This document shows positions 28,449 to 38,828 of a stretch of DNA of 64,000 nt, in pieces (positions within the stretch are counted from its first letter, which is position 1; each line of letters starts with the position of its first letter). This stretch comes from Caulobacter sp. S45 (GTDB lineage Bacteria; Pseudomonadota; Alphaproteobacteria; Caulobacterales; Caulobacteraceae), in contig NZ_LMUL01000014.1 in the NCBI RefSeq assembly GCF_009765965.1, forward strand, positions 2,361,037 through 2,425,036, read 5' to 3'. The translations under genes were made by a program, and so were the position numbers. Under the pieces are notes generated by a model. It saw nothing but the letters and a program-made list of their open reading frames with translations, searched no databases and was not told the DNA's origin.

Positions 28449-28892
28449 ATGCTGCAACCCAAGAAAACCAAGTTCCGTAAGCAGTTCAAGGGCCGTATCC
28501 ACGGCGTGGCCAAGGCTGGCTTCAGCCTGACCTTCGGCTCCTACGGCCTGAAGTCGCTTGAACCCGAGCGGGTCACTGCTCGCCAGATCGAAGCCGCCCG
28601 TCGCGCCATCACTCGTCAGATGAAGCGCCAAGGCCGGGTCTGGATCCGCGTATTCCCCGACGTGCCGGTGACCGGCAAGCCGGCCGAAGTGCGGATGGGC
28701 AAGGGCAAGGGCGCCATCGATCACTGGGCCGCGCGGGTTCACCCGGGTCGGATCCTGTTCGAGATCGACGGCGTGCCGGACGACGTGGCCCGCGAGGCGC
28801 TGCGTCTCGGCTCCGCCAAGCTCTCGGTGCGCACCAAGGTCGTCACCCGCCACGACGCGGGCGCGATCCACGAGAACGTCGAGGCCGCGTGA
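28449..28892 (+). CDS. rplP: 50S ribosomal protein L16
   Basis: Late-assembling protein at the A-site of the large subunit. The 147 residues begin [16 protein letters not shown] and contain the conserved [22 protein letters not shown]. The final stop overlaps the rpmC ATG by one base. Confidence 0.98.
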   Translation: MLQPKKTKFRKQFKGRIHGVAKAGFSLTFGSYGLKSLEPERVTARQIEAARRAITRQMKRQGRVWIRVFPDVPVTGKPAEVRMGKGKGAIDHWAARVHPGRILFEIDGVPDDVAREALRLGSAKLSVRTKVVTRHDAGAIHENVEAA

Positions 28893-29089
28893 TGAAGATG
28901 CAAGAGATCCGGGGCCTGAACCCCGATCAGCTCAGCGACCAGCTCATCGAGCTGAAGCGCGAGCAGTTCAACCTGCGTTTCCAGGCGGCGACCGGCCAAC
29001 TGGAAAAGTCGCACCGTGTGGAAGAGGTCCGTCGGGACATCGCGCGGATCAAGACCCAGCTGCGCACCAGCGCGCCTGTGGCCAACTGA
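28892..29089 (+). CDS. rpmC: 50S ribosomal protein L29
   Basis: Small two-helix protein at the tunnel exit near L23. The 65 residues run [18 protein letters not shown] and contain [20 protein letters not shown] at 28892 overlaps the rplP stop; a GTG three bases upstream is less likely. Confidence 0.97.
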   Translation: MKMQEIRGLNPDQLSDQLIELKREQFNLRFQAATGQLEKSHRVEEVRRDIARIKTQLRTSAPVAN

Positions 29090-29101
29090 GGGAGACGATA
29101 G

Positions 29102-29353
29102 ATGCCTAAGCGTATTCTCGAAGGCGTGGTCGTTTCCGACAAGGGCGACAAGACCGTGGTCGTGAAGGTCGAGCGGACCTTCCTGCACCCCGTGCTGAAG
29201 AAGACCGTGCGCCGGTCGAAGAAGTATCATGCCCATGACGAGGGCAATTCCTACAAGGCCGGCGATCTGGCTCGCATCATCGAGTGCGCGCCGAAGTCGA
29301 AGCTGAAGACTTGGGAGGTCCTTCCGAAGGCCGCCCAGGCTTCCGCGCACTAA
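29102..29353 (+). CDS. rpsQ: 30S ribosomal protein S17
   Basis: Primary 16S rRNA-binding OB-fold protein. The 83 residues begin [14 protein letters not shown] and contain the conserved K-T-V-V-V-K-V-E-R and [10 protein letters not shown] motifs. It lies 12 bp after rpmC and 15 bp before rplN. Confidence 0.98.
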   Translation: MPKRILEGVVVSDKGDKTVVVKVERTFLHPVLKKTVRRSKKYHAHDEGNSYKAGDLARIIECAPKSKLKTWEVLPKAAQASAH

Positions 29354-29368
29354 CGGAAGGTCTGAACA

Positions 29369-29737
29369 ATGATTCAGATGCAAACTAACCTGGAAGTCGC
29401 CGATAATTCGGGCGCCCGTCGGGTCATGTGCATCAAGGTGCTCGGCGGCGCTAAGCGGCGTTACGCCAGCGTGGGCGACGTGATCGTGGTTTCCGTGAAG
29501 GAAGCGATCCCGCGCGGCCGCGTGAAGAAGGGCGACGTGCTGCGCGCCGTGGTGGTTCGCACCGCCAAGGACATCGCGCGCAAGGACGGTTCGGTGATCC
29601 GCTTCGACAAGAACGCGGCGGTGATCGTGAACAAGTCCTCCGAGCCGATCGGCACCCGCATCTTCGGGCCGGTTCCGCGCGAACTCCGCGCCAAGAACCA
29701 CATGAAGATCATCTCGCTCGCCCCTGAGGTGCTGTGA
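29369..29737 (+). CDS. rplN: 50S ribosomal protein L14
   Basis: Intersubunit-face protein and docking site for the silencing factor RsfS in other bacteria. The 122 residues start [17 protein letters not shown] and end I-I-S-L-A-P-E-V-L, exactly the family pattern and length. Its stop overlaps the rplX start by one base. Confidence 0.98.
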   Translation: MIQMQTNLEVADNSGARRVMCIKVLGGAKRRYASVGDVIVVSVKEAIPRGRVKKGDVLRAVVVRTAKDIARKDGSVIRFDKNAAVIVNKSSEPIGTRIFGPVPRELRAKNHMKIISLAPEVL

Positions 29738-30051
29738 TGGCGGCCAAGATCAAGAAGGGCGACCGCGTCGTCCTGCTCACCGGCAAGGACAAGGGCAAGC
29801 AAGGCCAGGTCCAGCAGGTGATGCCGAAGGAAAACCGCCTGATCGTGGAAGGCCTGAACATGGTCAAGCGCCACACCAAGGCTTCGCAATCCGATCCCCA
29901 GGGCGGGATCAAGCACAAGGAGGCTCCCCTCCATGTGTCGAACGTGGCCTGCGTCGACTCCAACGGTAAGCCGACCCGCGTCGGTTTCCGTATCGAAGGC
30001 GACAAGAAGGTCCGTTTCGCCAAGACGACGGGGGAAGTGATCAATGGTTGA
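29737..30051 (+). CDS. rplX: 50S ribosomal protein L24
   Basis: Assembly initiator protein with an N-terminal KOW motif ([19 protein letters not shown]). It has 104 residues from ATG at 29737; a GTG one codon earlier is possible. The 3' end overlaps rplE by 8 bp. Confidence 0.97.
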   Translation: MAAKIKKGDRVVLLTGKDKGKQGQVQQVMPKENRLIVEGLNMVKRHTKASQSDPQGGIKHKEAPLHVSNVACVDSNGKPTRVGFRIEGDKKVRFAKTTGEVING

Positions 30052-30622
30052 TGTGCAAACCGATCGCTACGAGCCGCGGCTGAAGACCGAGTACAAGGCT
30101 CGGGTCCGCGACGCTCTGCGCGAGCAATTCGGCTACACCAACGAGATGCAGATTCCGCGTCTCGACAAGGTGGTGCTGAACATGGGTATCGGGGAGGCCG
30201 TGACGGACTCCAAGAAGACCCAGACGGCCATGAAGGACCTGGCGGCGATCGCCGGCCAGAAGCCCGCGCCCACCCGCGCCCGCAAGTCCATCGCCGGCTT
30301 CAAGCTGCGCGAGAACATGGTCATCGGCGCCAAGGTGACGCTCCGCAAGGACCGCATGTACGAGTTCCTGGACCGCCTGATCACCGTGGCCCTGCCGCGG
30401 GTGAAGGACTTCCGGGGTCTGCGGCCCACCAGCTTCGACGGTCGCGGCAACTACGCCATGGGTCTCAAGGAACACATTGTGTTCCCCGAGATCAACTACG
30501 ACGAGATCGACCAGATGTGGGGCATGGACATCATCGTCTGCACCACGGCCAAGAGCGATGACGAAGCGCGTGCGCTTCTCAAGGAATTTAAATTCCCGTT
30601 CACCACCCAGGCGGGAGGCTGA
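30044..30622 (+). CDS. rplE: 50S ribosomal protein L5
   Basis: Binds 5S rRNA and forms the central protuberance. The 192 residues include [31 protein letters not shown] and the [14 protein letters not shown] segment. The start overlaps rplX by 8 bp, consistent with coupling. Confidence 0.98.
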   Translation: MVDVQTDRYEPRLKTEYKARVRDALREQFGYTNEMQIPRLDKVVLNMGIGEAVTDSKKTQTAMKDLAAIAGQKPAPTRARKSIAGFKLRENMVIGAKVTLRKDRMYEFLDRLITVALPRVKDFRGLRPTSFDGRGNYAMGLKEHIVFPEINYDEIDQMWGMDIIVCTTAKSDDEARALLKEFKFPFTTQAGG

Positions 30623-30628
30623 GGACCG

Positions 30629-30934
30629 ATGGCTAAGAAAAGCGCCGTCAACCGCAACAACGCGGTCCGCAAGATGGCGAAGCAGTTCGCCGCCAGGCGC
30701 GCCGAGCTGAAGGCCATCGCCAACGACGAGAGCCGTCCGCTGGAGGAGCGCTTCGACGCGCGCCTCCGGCTGGCCGAACTGCCCCGCAGTTCCTCGCCGA
30801 CCCGCATCCGCAACCGCTGCGCCGTCACCGGACGTCCGCGCGCCTTTTATCGTAAGCTCAAGATGAGCCGGATCGCACTTCGCGAGCTTGGCTCCGCCGG
30901 CCAGATTCCTGGTCTCGTGAAGTCGAGCTGGTAA
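30629..30934 (+). CDS. rpsN: 30S ribosomal protein S14 (zinc-free type)
   Basis: Small-subunit head protein. The 101-residue long form lacks the CxxC zinc-binding pairs of the short form, and carries the conserved [16 protein letters not shown] and a C-terminal P-G-L-V-K-S-S-W. Position between rplE and rpsH is standard for the spc operon. Confidence 0.98.
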   Translation: MAKKSAVNRNNAVRKMAKQFAARRAELKAIANDESRPLEERFDARLRLAELPRSSSPTRIRNRCAVTGRPRAFYRKLKMSRIALRELGSAGQIPGLVKSSW

Positions 30935-30950
30935 GGGGAGAAGAAGAGCA

Positions 30951-31349
30951 ATGTCCTTCAACGATCCCCTGAGCGATATGATCGCTCGCATCAAGAACGC
31001 GGCCGAGCGCAAGCGTTCCAAGGTGTCCACCCCGGCTTCCAAGCTGCGCGGCCGTGTCCTGGATGTGCTCCAGGAAGAAGGCTATATCCGCGGCTACGCC
31101 CTGGTCGAAGAGGCCGGCAAGCACCCGGAATTCGAAATCGAGCTGAAGTACTTCGACGGCGCGCCGGTCATCGCGGAAATCTCCCGCGTGTCCAAGCCGG
31201 GCCGTCGGGTCTATTCCGCCATCTCCGAGCTCAAGCCGGTGAAGAACGGGCTCGGTATCTCCATCCTGTCCACGTCCAAGGGCGTGATGTCGGACCAAGC
31301 AGCGCGCGCCGAAAACGTCGGCGGCGAAGTCTTGTGCCGCGTCTACTAA
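30951..31349 (+). CDS. rpsH: 30S ribosomal protein S8
   Basis: Binds helix 21 of 16S rRNA; in E. coli it is the translational repressor of the spc operon. The 132 residues begin [17 protein letters not shown] and end with G-G-E-V-L-C-R-V-Y, and the conserved S-T-S-K-G-V-M-S segment is intact. Sixteen bp follow rpsN with a GGGGAG ribosome site. Confidence 0.98.
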   Translation: MSFNDPLSDMIARIKNAAERKRSKVSTPASKLRGRVLDVLQEEGYIRGYALVEEAGKHPEFEIELKYFDGAPVIAEISRVSKPGRRVYSAISELKPVKNGLGISILSTSKGVMSDQAARAENVGGEVLCRVY

Positions 31350-31360
31350 GGGCCTGATCC

Positions 31361-31894
31361 ATGTCCCGTATCGGAAAGAAGGCCATCGCCATCCCCGCCG
31401 GCGTCACCGTGACGCTGAGCGGCCAGGCGGTGTCCGTTAAAGGCCCCAAGGGCCAACTGGCCTACACCGCGCCCGACGAGATCGTCGTGACGCAGCAAGA
31501 CGGTCAGATCACGCTCACGCCCACCAGTCAGAGCCAGCGCGCCCGCTCCATGTGGGGTTTGTCCCGCACGCTGGTGAACAACATGGTCGACGGCGTGACC
31601 AAGGGTTACGAAGAGACCCTGGAACTGGTCGGCGTTGGTTACCGCGCCGCGATCAAGGGCAAGACGCTGAGCCTCCAGCTCGGCTTCAGCCACGATATCG
31701 ATATGCCGCCGCCCGAAGGCATCGCCTTCGCTTCGGCCAAGCCGACCGAGATCAAGATCAGCGGCATCGACAAGCAGATGGTGGGCGAGACCGCCGCCCG
31801 CATCCGCCGCATCCGCCCGCCGGAGCCCTACAAGGGCAAGGGCGTTCGCTACGCCGGCGAGAAGGTGCGGCGCAAGGAAGGCAAGAAGAAGTAA
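31361..31894 (+). CDS. rplF: 50S ribosomal protein L6
   Basis: Large-subunit protein near the factor-binding site. The 177 residues consist of two similar alpha/beta halves, starting [12 protein letters not shown] and ending with the conserved [12 protein letters not shown] plus a Lys-rich tail (R-R-K-E-G-K-K-K). Confidence 0.98.
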   Translation: MSRIGKKAIAIPAGVTVTLSGQAVSVKGPKGQLAYTAPDEIVVTQQDGQITLTPTSQSQRARSMWGLSRTLVNNMVDGVTKGYEETLELVGVGYRAAIKGKTLSLQLGFSHDIDMPPPEGIAFASAKPTEIKISGIDKQMVGETAARIRRIRPPEPYKGKGVRYAGEKVRRKEGKKK

Positions 31895-31897
31895 GCC

Positions 31898-32260
31898 ATG
31901 GCCCTGTCCGCCCGCGAAACCTACAACCGCCGCGCCGAGCGCAATCGTCTTCGCCTGAAGGCCGTCGGCAACGGCCGTCCGCGCCTGTCGGTGCACCGCT
32001 CGTCCAAGCACATCTACGCCCAGATCATCGACGATTCGAAGGGCGTCACGCTCGCCTCGGCCTCTTCGCTTGAGAGCGGCGAGGGCGTTCCGGAAAAGGG
32101 CTCCGACAAGGCCGCCGCGGCCGCCGTCGGCAAGCTCGTCGCCGAGCGCGCCAAGGCCGCCGGGGTTCAAGCCGTGGTGTTCGACCGCGGCGGGTTCGTC
32201 TTTCACGGCCGCGTCAAGGCGCTGGCCGACGCCGCGCGCGAAGCCGGCCTGAGCTTCTGA
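31898..32260 (+). CDS. rplR: 50S ribosomal protein L18
   Basis: 5S rRNA-binding protein. The 120 residues contain [18 protein letters not shown] and end [20 protein letters not shown], the usual family signature. It starts 3 bp after rplF. Confidence 0.98.
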   Translation: MALSARETYNRRAERNRLRLKAVGNGRPRLSVHRSSKHIYAQIIDDSKGVTLASASSLESGEGVPEKGSDKAAAAAVGKLVAERAKAAGVQAVVFDRGGFVFHGRVKALADAAREAGLSF

Positions 32261-32270
32261 GGATCAACCC

Positions 32271-32852
32271 ATGGCTCGTCCCAACGAAGACCGCAACAAT
32301 CGCCGCCCCCGGGACGGCGAGGACCGCGACAACGAAATCGTCGAAAAGCTGGTCCACATCAACCGCGTCGCCGCGACCGTGAAGGGTGGCCGTCGTTTCT
32401 CGTTCGCCGCCCTGATGGTGGTGGGCGACGGCAAGGGCCGGGTCGGCTTCGGTCATGGCAAGGCGCGTGAAGTGCCGGAAGCCATCCGCAAGGCGACCGA
32501 GGAAGCCAAGAAGACCATGATCCGCGTCCCGCTGCGCGAGAGCCGCACCCTGCACCACGACGGCCACGGCCGTCACGGCGCGGGTAAGGTGATGCTGCGC
32601 GCGGCGCCTCCGGGCACCGGCGTGATCGCCGGTGGTCCGATGCGCGCGGTGCTGGAAACCCTCGGCATCGCCGATGTGGTGGCCAAGTCGGTCGGCTCGT
32701 CCAACCCCTACAACATGGTGCGCGCCACGTTCGACGCCCTGAAGGGCCAAAGCTCGCCCCGTCAGGTCGCCAACAAGCGCAGCAAGAAGGTCGGCGACAT
32801 CCTGGGCCGTCGCAGCGACGGTGCGTCTTCGACCGAAGTCGTGGAGGGCTGA
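32271..32852 (+). CDS. rpsE: 30S ribosomal protein S5
   Basis: Part of the decoding-fidelity and mRNA-entry region. The 193 residues include an N-terminal charged extension rich in Arg, Asp and Asn (first 20 or so residues), the S5 double-stranded RNA-binding fold with [17 protein letters not shown], and the C-terminal [13 protein letters not shown] segment. Confidence 0.98.
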   Translation: MARPNEDRNNRRPRDGEDRDNEIVEKLVHINRVAATVKGGRRFSFAALMVVGDGKGRVGFGHGKAREVPEAIRKATEEAKKTMIRVPLRESRTLHHDGHGRHGAGKVMLRAAPPGTGVIAGGPMRAVLETLGIADVVAKSVGSSNPYNMVRATFDALKGQSSPRQVANKRSKKVGDILGRRSDGASSTEVVEG

Positions 32853-32854
32853 TC

Positions 32855-33037
32855 ATGTCGACCATCATCGTCCGTCAAACTGGTAGCCCGATCCGCCGTC
32901 CCAAGGATCAACGCGACACGCTCAAGGGCCTCGGCCTGAACCGCGTCGGCCGCGTGTCCGAACTGACCGACACCCCTGCGGTCCGCGGCATGATCGCCAA
33001 GGTCGCGCACATGGTGCGTGTGGAAAACGAGGGCTAA
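32855..33037 (+). CDS. rpmD: 50S ribosomal protein L30
   Basis: Small 60-residue large-subunit protein, with [20 protein letters not shown] near the N-terminus and a family-typical length. It starts 2 bp after rpsE. A 118-bp non-coding gap then separates it from rplO; it contains only a weak hairpin that I cannot assign. Confidence 0.97.
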   Translation: MSTIIVRQTGSPIRRPKDQRDTLKGLGLNRVGRVSELTDTPAVRGMIAKVAHMVRVENEG

Positions 33038-33155
33038 GCTCTCGGTTCGCCTCAGTCGCCCTTCCTCCTGGTTCGCCGGGGGATGGGTGTTGAGGGGCGA
33101 GAATATCAACAGCCGAGTCGGCCCTGGCGCCGGCGCGAACTCCAAGGAGTAGGCG

Positions 33156-33644
33156 ATGGTTAAGCTAAACGAACTGGCGAACAACGAAGGTTCGCGCAAG
33201 AAGCGTATGCGGGTTGGCCGTGGCGAAGGCTCCGGCAAGGGCAAGACCGGCGGTCGCGGCGTGAAGGGTCAGAAGGCCCGTACCGGCCACGGCATGGCGG
33301 GGTTCGAAGGCGGCCAGATGCCGCTGCACATGCGCATGCCCAAGCGCGGCTTCAACAATCCCTTCGCCAAGGAATTCGCCGAGGTGAACCTGTGGCGCCT
33401 GGCCAAGGCGGTGGAAGCCGGCAAGCTGGACGTCTCCAAGGCGATCGACGCTGCGACCCTGGTCGCCGCCGGCGTGATCCGTCGCCCCAAGGACGGCGTG
33501 CGTCTGCTGGGTCAGGGCGAGCTTTCCGCCAAGCTGAACCTGACGGTCTATTCCGCCACCGCCTCGGCGCGCGAAGCGATCGAGAAGGCCGGCGGCTCGC
33601 TCACCGAGACGCGTCCGGTCAAGGCGGAACCCGTCGAAGCTTGA
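33156..33644 (+). CDS. rplO: 50S ribosomal protein L15
   Basis: Late-assembly protein of the large subunit. The 162 residues show the Gly/Arg/Lys-rich N-terminal extension ([17 protein letters not shown]) and the conserved [20 protein letters not shown] good AAGGAG precedes the ATG. The 119 bp to secY hold no gene. Confidence 0.98.
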   Translation: MVKLNELANNEGSRKKRMRVGRGEGSGKGKTGGRGVKGQKARTGHGMAGFEGGQMPLHMRMPKRGFNNPFAKEFAEVNLWRLAKAVEAGKLDVSKAIDAATLVAAGVIRRPKDGVRLLGQGELSAKLNLTVYSATASAREAIEKAGGSLTETRPVKAEPVEA

Positions 33645-33763
33645 TTTCGGCTTAGCCGCTCGCATCCGGCGAAGGTTTCGCCTATCTCTGACGTCCAAGG
33701 ACCGGCCGCTCGGCGTCTGCTGATGCGGCTGGTTTCATGTCCAAGTTCCCTGGGGGAGCCGAA

Positions 33764-35137
33764 ATGGCCTCGGCCGCCGAGCAGCTAGCCGCTAACATGA
33801 ACTACGGCGCCTTCCAGAAGGCGACCGACCTGCACAAGCGCCTGTGGTTCACCCTGGGCGCTCTGCTGGTCTATCGGATGGGCACCTATATCCCCATCCC
33901 CGGCATCGATCCTGCCGCCTTCGCCCAGGCCTTCAACGGCCAGGCCAAGGGAATCCTGGGCATGTTCAACATGTTCTCGGGTGGCGCGGTGTCGCGCATG
34001 GCGGTCTTCTCGCTGAACGTGATGCCCTACATCTCGGCGTCGATCATCGTCCAGCTGATGGGCACCATGTACTCGCCGTGGGAAAAGCTCCGCAAGGAGG
34101 GCGGCGAGGCCGGGCGCAAGACGCTCAACCAGTACACCCGTTATCTGACCGTGGTGCTGGCTCTGGTGCAGTCGTTCGGCATCTCCCAGGCCCTGCTGCA
34201 CACCGGGGGCCACCTGGTGGCCCAGGAGCCGGTGTTCTTCACCATCACCACCATGGCCACCCTGACCGGCGGCACCCTGTTCCTGATGTGGCTGGGCGAG
34301 CAGATGACCACGCGCGGCGTCGGCAACGGCACCAGCCTGATCATCTTCGCCGGCATCGTGGCCCAGCTGCCCATGGCCATCTGGCAGATGTTCACGCTGA
34401 CCCGCACCGGCGAGATGAACGGCTTCGCCATGTTCGCTATCTTCGCCATGGCCGTGGGCGTGGTGCTGTTCATCGTGTTCATGGAGCGCTCGCAGCGCCG
34501 GCTGTTGGTGCAGTATCCCAAGCGCCAGGTCGGCAACCGCATGTACGGGGGCGACAGCTCGTTCCTGCCGCTGAAGATCAACACCGCCGGCGTGATCCCG
34601 CCGATCTTCGCCTCGTCGCTGCTGTTGCTGCCGGCGACGGTGATGGGCTTCCTGGCGACCGCCCATCTGCCGCCCTGGGCCCAGTGGCTGCCGAGTGCGG
34701 TCGGCCAGCTCCAGCACGGCAAGCCGCTGTTCATGCTGCTCTACGGCGCCATGATCATCTTCTTCACCTTCTTCTACACCTCCATCGTGTTCAATCCGGA
34801 GGAGACGGCGGAGAACCTGCGCAAGTACGGCGGCTTCCTGCCCGGGATACGTCCGGGCAAGCGCACGGCGGACTACATGGACTTCGTGCTGACCCGGTTG
34901 ACGGTGATCGGTGCGGCCTACATCACAGTGGTCTGCCTGGTGCCTGAGGCGCTGACGAGCTTCTACAACATGCCTGCGCTCGGCGGCACATCGATCCTGA
35001 TCACCGTGACCGTGACCATGGACACCGTGACCCAAATCCAGTCGCACCTGCTGTCCCACCAGTATGAGGGGCTGATCAAGAAGTCCCGCGGCAAGGGCGG
35101 CGCAGGTGGCATGCGGCCCCGGGTGGCCGCACGATGA
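33764..35137 (+). CDS. secY: Preprotein translocase subunit SecY
   Basis: Channel-forming subunit of the SecYEG translocon in the inner membrane. The 457 residues give ten membrane segments and SecY signatures: Y-I-P-I-P-G-I-D-P in the plug region after TM1, M-P-Y-I-S-A-S-I-I-V-Q-L-M, and R-R-L-L-V-Q-Y-P-K-R and R-P-G-K-R-T in cytoplasmic loops. ATG at 33764 is chosen because GGGGGAG lies just upstream; an in-frame ATG at 33737 has no ribosome site. The 3' end overlaps adk by 4 bp (ATGA). Confidence 0.98.
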   Translation: MASAAEQLAANMNYGAFQKATDLHKRLWFTLGALLVYRMGTYIPIPGIDPAAFAQAFNGQAKGILGMFNMFSGGAVSRMAVFSLNVMPYISASIIVQLMGTMYSPWEKLRKEGGEAGRKTLNQYTRYLTVVLALVQSFGISQALLHTGGHLVAQEPVFFTITTMATLTGGTLFLMWLGEQMTTRGVGNGTSLIIFAGIVAQLPMAIWQMFTLTRTGEMNGFAMFAIFAMAVGVVLFIVFMERSQRRLLVQYPKRQVGNRMYGGDSSFLPLKINTAGVIPPIFASSLLLLPATVMGFLATAHLPPWAQWLPSAVGQLQHGKPLFMLLYGAMIIFFTFFYTSIVFNPEETAENLRKYGGFLPGIRPGKRTADYMDFVLTRLTVIGAAYITVVCLVPEALTSFYNMPALGGTSILITVTVTMDTVTQIQSHLLSHQYEGLIKKSRGKGGAGGMRPRVAAR

Positions 35138-35715
35138 ACCTGATCCTGTTCGGGCCGCCGGCGGCGGGGAAGGGCACCCAGGCCCTGCGGCTGGTGCAGC
35201 AGCACGGGATGGTGCAGCTCTCGACAGGCGACATGCTGCGGGCCGCCAAGACCTCCGGGTCGGAGCTGGGTCATCGCGTGGCCGAGATCATGAACCGGGG
35301 GGAACTGGTTTCCGACGAGATCGTGGTGGACCTGATCGAAGAACGCCTGCCCGAGGCCGAGGCGGCCGGCGGCGCGATCTTCGACGGCTTTCCGCGCACG
35401 GTCGCCCAGGCCGAAGCGCTGGACAATATGCTGGCGCACCGTCACGCTCAGATCGACATCGTGATTCGGCTGGTGGTGGACCACTCAGCCCTGCTGTCGC
35501 GGATCGCCAAGCGATTCGCCGAGCAGGGGCGGCCGGACGACAACCCGGAAGTGTTCGAGACGCGCCTGTCGGCTTACGCCGCCCAGACCGCGCCCCTGCT
35601 TCCGTACTACCAGCTTCAGGGCAAACTCGTTGAATTGGACGGTATGACGTCCGTCGACGAGGTGGCCCGAGGGATCGACAAGGCCTTGGAAAGAGTGGGA
35701 GTCCACACCTACTGA
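35134..35715 (+). CDS. adk: Adenylate kinase
   Basis: Interconverts ATP + AMP and 2 ADP. The 193-residue enzyme has the P-loop G-P-P-A-A-G-K-G-T-Q at residue 7, the AMP-binding L-S-T-G-D-M-L-R and F-D-G-F-P-R-T. It is of the short type: after F-A-E-Q-G-R-P-D-D-N the lid is reduced to a loop with no zinc cysteines. Translation is coupled to secY through an ATGA overlap, the classic spc-operon placement. Confidence 0.97.
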   Translation: MNLILFGPPAAGKGTQALRLVQQHGMVQLSTGDMLRAAKTSGSELGHRVAEIMNRGELVSDEIVVDLIEERLPEAEAAGGAIFDGFPRTVAQAEALDNMLAHRHAQIDIVIRLVVDHSALLSRIAKRFAEQGRPDDNPEVFETRLSAYAAQTAPLLPYYQLQGKLVELDGMTSVDEVARGIDKALERVGVHTY

Positions 35716-35747
35716 GGTCTGGGGCTCTAACGCGTGTGAACAGACAG

Positions 35748-35775
35748 TTGACGCGCGCGACAAGCTCTCTATAAC
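35748..35775 (+). promoter_or_regulatory. Candidate sigma-70 promoter for the alpha operon (rpsM-rpsK-rpoA-rplQ)
   Basis: TTGACG (35748-35753) and TATAAC (35770-35775) are separated by 16 bp in the 155-bp gap between adk and rpsM. Each box matches consensus at five of six positions. Transcription would start near 35782, about 90 nt before rpsM, allowing rpoA to be expressed independently of the upstream S10-spc transcript. Confidence 0.65.
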
Positions 35776-35870
35776 ACCGCATTCCGCGAAAGGGCGCGAA
35801 GGTTGTCGGCTGCGTGCAAGCACGGGGCGGACCTATTCGTGTTTTTTGTGCGCGTACAGGAGATTCGGAC

Positions 35871-36239
35871 GTGGCCCGCATCGCAGGCGTCAACATTCCC
35901 ACCAACAAGCGCGTCGAGATCGCGCTGCAGTACATCCACGGCATTGGCCAGCAACGGGCCAAGGAAATCCTCCAGACCGTGGGTATCGAGGACAGCCGTC
36001 GGGTGAACCAGCTCACCGACGCCGAGGTGCTGCAGATTCGCGAGACGATCGACCGCGAGTACATCGTGGAAGGGGACCTCCGTCGCGAGGTCTCCATGAA
36101 CATCAAGCGTCTGCAAGACCTGGCCAGCTATCGCGGCCTGCGTCATCGCCGGGGCCTGCCGGTTCGTGGCCAGCGCACCCATACCAACGCCCGTACCCGC
36201 AAGGGCCCGGCTAAGCCGATCGCCGGTAAGAAGAAGTAA
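35871..36239 (+). CDS. rpsM: 30S ribosomal protein S13
   Basis: Head protein contacting the P-site tRNA and L5. The 122 residues start (M)[13 protein letters not shown] and contain Y-I-H-G-I-G and [22 protein letters not shown]. The start is GTG at 35871, with AGGAG nine bases upstream. Upstream ATG starts in the same frame add residues that do not belong to the family. Confidence 0.97.
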   Translation: MARIAGVNIPTNKRVEIALQYIHGIGQQRAKEILQTVGIEDSRRVNQLTDAEVLQIRETIDREYIVEGDLRREVSMNIKRLQDLASYRGLRHRRGLPVRGQRTHTNARTRKGPAKPIAGKKK

Positions 36240-36251
36240 GGAACGGTCCCG

Positions 36252-36641
36252 ATGGCCAAGGAACCGACGCGCGTTAAAAAGCGCGAGCGTAAGAACATCA
36301 CCTCCGGCGTGGCGCACGTGAACGCCACCTTCAACAACACCATGGTGACCATCACCGACGCGCAGGGAAACACCATTTCCTGGTCGTCGTCGGGCACGAT
36401 GGGCTTCAAGGGTTCGCGGAAGTCGACCCCCTATGCCGCCCAGGTGGCCGCCGAGGATGCTGGCCGCAAGGCCATGGAACACGGCGTGAAGACGCTGGAA
36501 GTCAACGTCGCCGGCCCGGGTTCGGGTCGGGAGTCGGCGCTTCGTGCGCTGCAGGCGGTGGGCTTCTCCATCACCACCATCCGCGACGTGACCCCGATCC
36601 CACACAACGGCTGCCGTCCTCCCAAACGCCGCCGGGTCTGA
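36252..36641 (+). CDS. rpsK: 30S ribosomal protein S11
   Basis: Platform protein of the small subunit contacting the mRNA exit path. The 129 residues include [18 protein letters not shown] and the C-terminal [20 protein letters not shown], essentially invariant in bacteria. It starts 12 bp after rpsM. Confidence 0.98.
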   Translation: MAKEPTRVKKRERKNITSGVAHVNATFNNTMVTITDAQGNTISWSSSGTMGFKGSRKSTPYAAQVAAEDAGRKAMEHGVKTLEVNVAGPGSGRESALRALQAVGFSITTIRDVTPIPHNGCRPPKRRRV

Positions 36642-36732
36642 TCCCAGTCCGCCATTCAATATGCGGGCGCCGAGCCCCCAGTTTTCGAGCTGGATCCAGG
36701 GCCGGCGCCTAAGCCCCGTTCGAGAGACGATC

Positions 36733-37749
36733 GTGATCGAAAGAAACTGGCAAGACCTTATCCGTCCCGAAAAGCCGCAGATCGAGACGGGTTCCGACAG
36801 CCAGCGCAAGGCGCGCCTGGTGGCCGAGCCGCTGGAACGCGGCTTCGGCGTTACCCTCGGCAACTCGCTTCGCCGCGTGCTGTTGTCCTCGCTGCAGGGC
36901 GCCGCTGTCACCTCCGTCCAGATCGACGGCGTGGTGCACGAGTTCTCCTCGATGGAGGGCGTTCGCGAGGATGTCGTCGACATCATCCTGAACATCAAGC
37001 AGCTGGCGCTGCGGATGCACTCGGAAGGCCCCAAGCGCATCACCCTGCGCGCCACGGGTCCCGGTCCGGTGACCGCCGGCCAGATCGACGCCCCCGCCGA
37101 TATCGAGATCCTGAACAAGGATCACGTGATCTGCACGCTCGACGACGGCGCCTCGGTGCGGATGGAGTTCACCATCAACACCGGCAAGGGCTACGTCGCC
37201 GCCGAGCATAACCGTCCCGAGGACGCGCCCATCGGCCTGATCGCCGTGGATGCGCTCTACAGCCCGGTCAAGCGCGTCGCCTATCGCGTCGAGCCCACCC
37301 GCCAGGGCCAGTCGCTCGACTATGATCGCCTGATCCTGGAAGTCGAAACCAATGGCGCGGTGACGCCTGTGGATGCGGTGGCCTACGCCGCCCGCATCCT
37401 GCAGGACCAGCTGCAGCTGTTCATCACCTTCGACGAACCGAAGAAGAAGGTGTCCGAGGAAGCCAAGCCGGAACTGCCGTTCAACCCGGCGCTGCTGAAG
37501 AAGGTCGACGAGCTGGAGCTTTCGGTCCGTTCGGCCAACTGCCTGAAGAACGACAACATCGTCTACATCGGCGACCTGATCCAGAAGACCGAGGGCGAAA
37601 TGCTTCGCACCCCGAACTTCGGCCGCAAGTCGCTGAACGAGATCAAGGAAGTGCTGACCGGCATGGGCTTGCATCTCGGCATGGACGTGCCGAACTGGCC
37701 GCCCGAAAACATCGAAGACCTGGCCAAGAAGTTCGAAGACCAGATCTGA
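36733..37749 (+). CDS. rpoA: DNA-directed RNA polymerase subunit alpha
   Basis: Dimerises to assemble RNA polymerase; the C-terminal domain binds UP elements and activators. The 338 residues comprise alpha-NTD (about 1-235; includes [20 protein letters not shown]) and alpha-CTD (about 255-325; R-S-A-N-C-L-K-N and [12 protein letters not shown]). GTG at 36733 gives [14 protein letters not shown], matching the Caulobacter-type start. The upstream in-frame ATG at 36661 is within unconserved leader sequence. Confidence 0.98.
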   Translation: MIERNWQDLIRPEKPQIETGSDSQRKARLVAEPLERGFGVTLGNSLRRVLLSSLQGAAVTSVQIDGVVHEFSSMEGVREDVVDIILNIKQLALRMHSEGPKRITLRATGPGPVTAGQIDAPADIEILNKDHVICTLDDGASVRMEFTINTGKGYVAAEHNRPEDAPIGLIAVDALYSPVKRVAYRVEPTRQGQSLDYDRLILEVETNGAVTPVDAVAYAARILQDQLQLFITFDEPKKKVSEEAKPELPFNPALLKKVDELELSVRSANCLKNDNIVYIGDLIQKTEGEMLRTPNFGRKSLNEIKEVLTGMGLHLGMDVPNWPPENIEDLAKKFEDQI

Positions 37750-37758
37750 TTCCAACCT

Positions 37759-37788
37759 GAGCCTTCAGCCGGAGACGGCTGGAGGCTC
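37759..37788 (+). other. Strong hairpin between rpoA and rplQ
   Basis: GAGCCTTCAGCCG (37759-37771) pairs with CGGCTGGAGGCTC (37776-37788) around a GAGA tetraloop, giving 13 pairs including one G-U. No T-run follows (TTATCC), so it is more likely an RNA processing or stability element, or a weak pause, than a full terminator. It lies in the 118-bp rpoA-rplQ gap. Confidence 0.6.
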
Positions 37789-37867
37789 TTATCCGCGCGC
37801 GCCGCGAGGCGCCCGCTACGCCCCCTCGAAGACGAGGGCGAGGCTTGAGGCCTGAGGAGAGACCAGA

Positions 37868-38281
37868 ATGCGTCACGGTAACGCTCACCGTAAACTTAAC
37901 CGGACCTCGGCCCACCGCCAGGCCATGTTCGCCAACATGGCCGCGAGCCTGATCAAGCACGAACAGATCACCACCACCCTGCCCAAGGCCAAGGAACTGC
38001 GTCCCTTCGTCGAGAAGCTGGTGACGCTGGCCAAGCGGGGCGACCTGCATGCGCGTCGTATCGCCATCAGCCGTGTGCGCGACGTGGAGCAGGTCGGCAA
38101 GCTGTTCGCCGCCATCGGCCCCCGCTACGCCGACCGCAACGGCGGCTATATCCGCATCATGAAGGCCGGCTTCCGTTACGGCGACGACGCTCCGGTTGCG
38201 GTGATCGAGTTCGTCGATCGCGACGTCTCGGCCAAGGGCAAGGACAGCGGCCCGGTCCAGGCCTACGACGCCGAAGACTAG
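37868..38281 (+). CDS. rplQ: 50S ribosomal protein L17
   Basis: Last gene of the alpha operon; a large-subunit protein near the tunnel exit. The 137 residues begin [17 protein letters not shown] and end with a bacterial L17 core plus a short acidic tail. GAGGAG precedes the ATG and a terminator follows 26 bp after the stop. Confidence 0.98.
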   Translation: MRHGNAHRKLNRTSAHRQAMFANMAASLIKHEQITTTLPKAKELRPFVEKLVTLAKRGDLHARRIAISRVRDVEQVGKLFAAIGPRYADRNGGYIRIMKAGFRYGDDAPVAVIEFVDRDVSAKGKDSGPVQAYDAED

Positions 38282-38307
38282 GGTTTTCATCAGTTTTGCG
38301 TTTCCAA

Positions 38308-38337
38308 AGGCGGTCCGGTTCTCCGGGCCGCCTTTTT
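38308..38337 (+). terminator. Rho-independent terminator of the ribosomal protein cluster
   Basis: AGGCGGTCCGG (38308-38318) pairs with CCGGGCCGCCT (38323-38333) around TTCT, an 11-bp stem with one G-U pair, followed by TTTTTCGTTTT. It closes the rpsJ-to-rplQ transcription unit just before the tRNA gene. Confidence 0.93.
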
Positions 38338-38462
38338 CGTTTTCCCGGCGGCTCCGACGGTGAGAAGCGCGGCGAAACGGCGTGGGGAAAGGCGTCAAAC
38401 GCGGCTTGACCCCGGGTTCGCTAGGCCCTATTCACCCCACCTCGCGCCGGCCACGGTCGATT

Positions 38463-38539
<77 letters not shown>

Positions 38540-38828
38540 TTATCCCGATGGCTTGGTTCCATTTCCCTCGATCCACTTTGATATGCGGCCGAACGTTCGT
38601 TCTAACGGCCGCCGTCAGCACCATCTTCGCGGGGACGAGCGGTCTGGTGTGTAGATATGTCGGAGATGGGTCCGCGAGCGTGCAGGGGGGAGCCTGGCAA
38701 AGCCTCATTAATGGACGCTCAAGCCCATAATTCTGCGAACGTCTCGCATCTGCCACGTTTTGCTGCGGCGCCGTTTGAAGCCCTGCTTCGCTTGGTCTAG
38801 AAGGCTTCGATTCCCATCCGAGGGCCTG

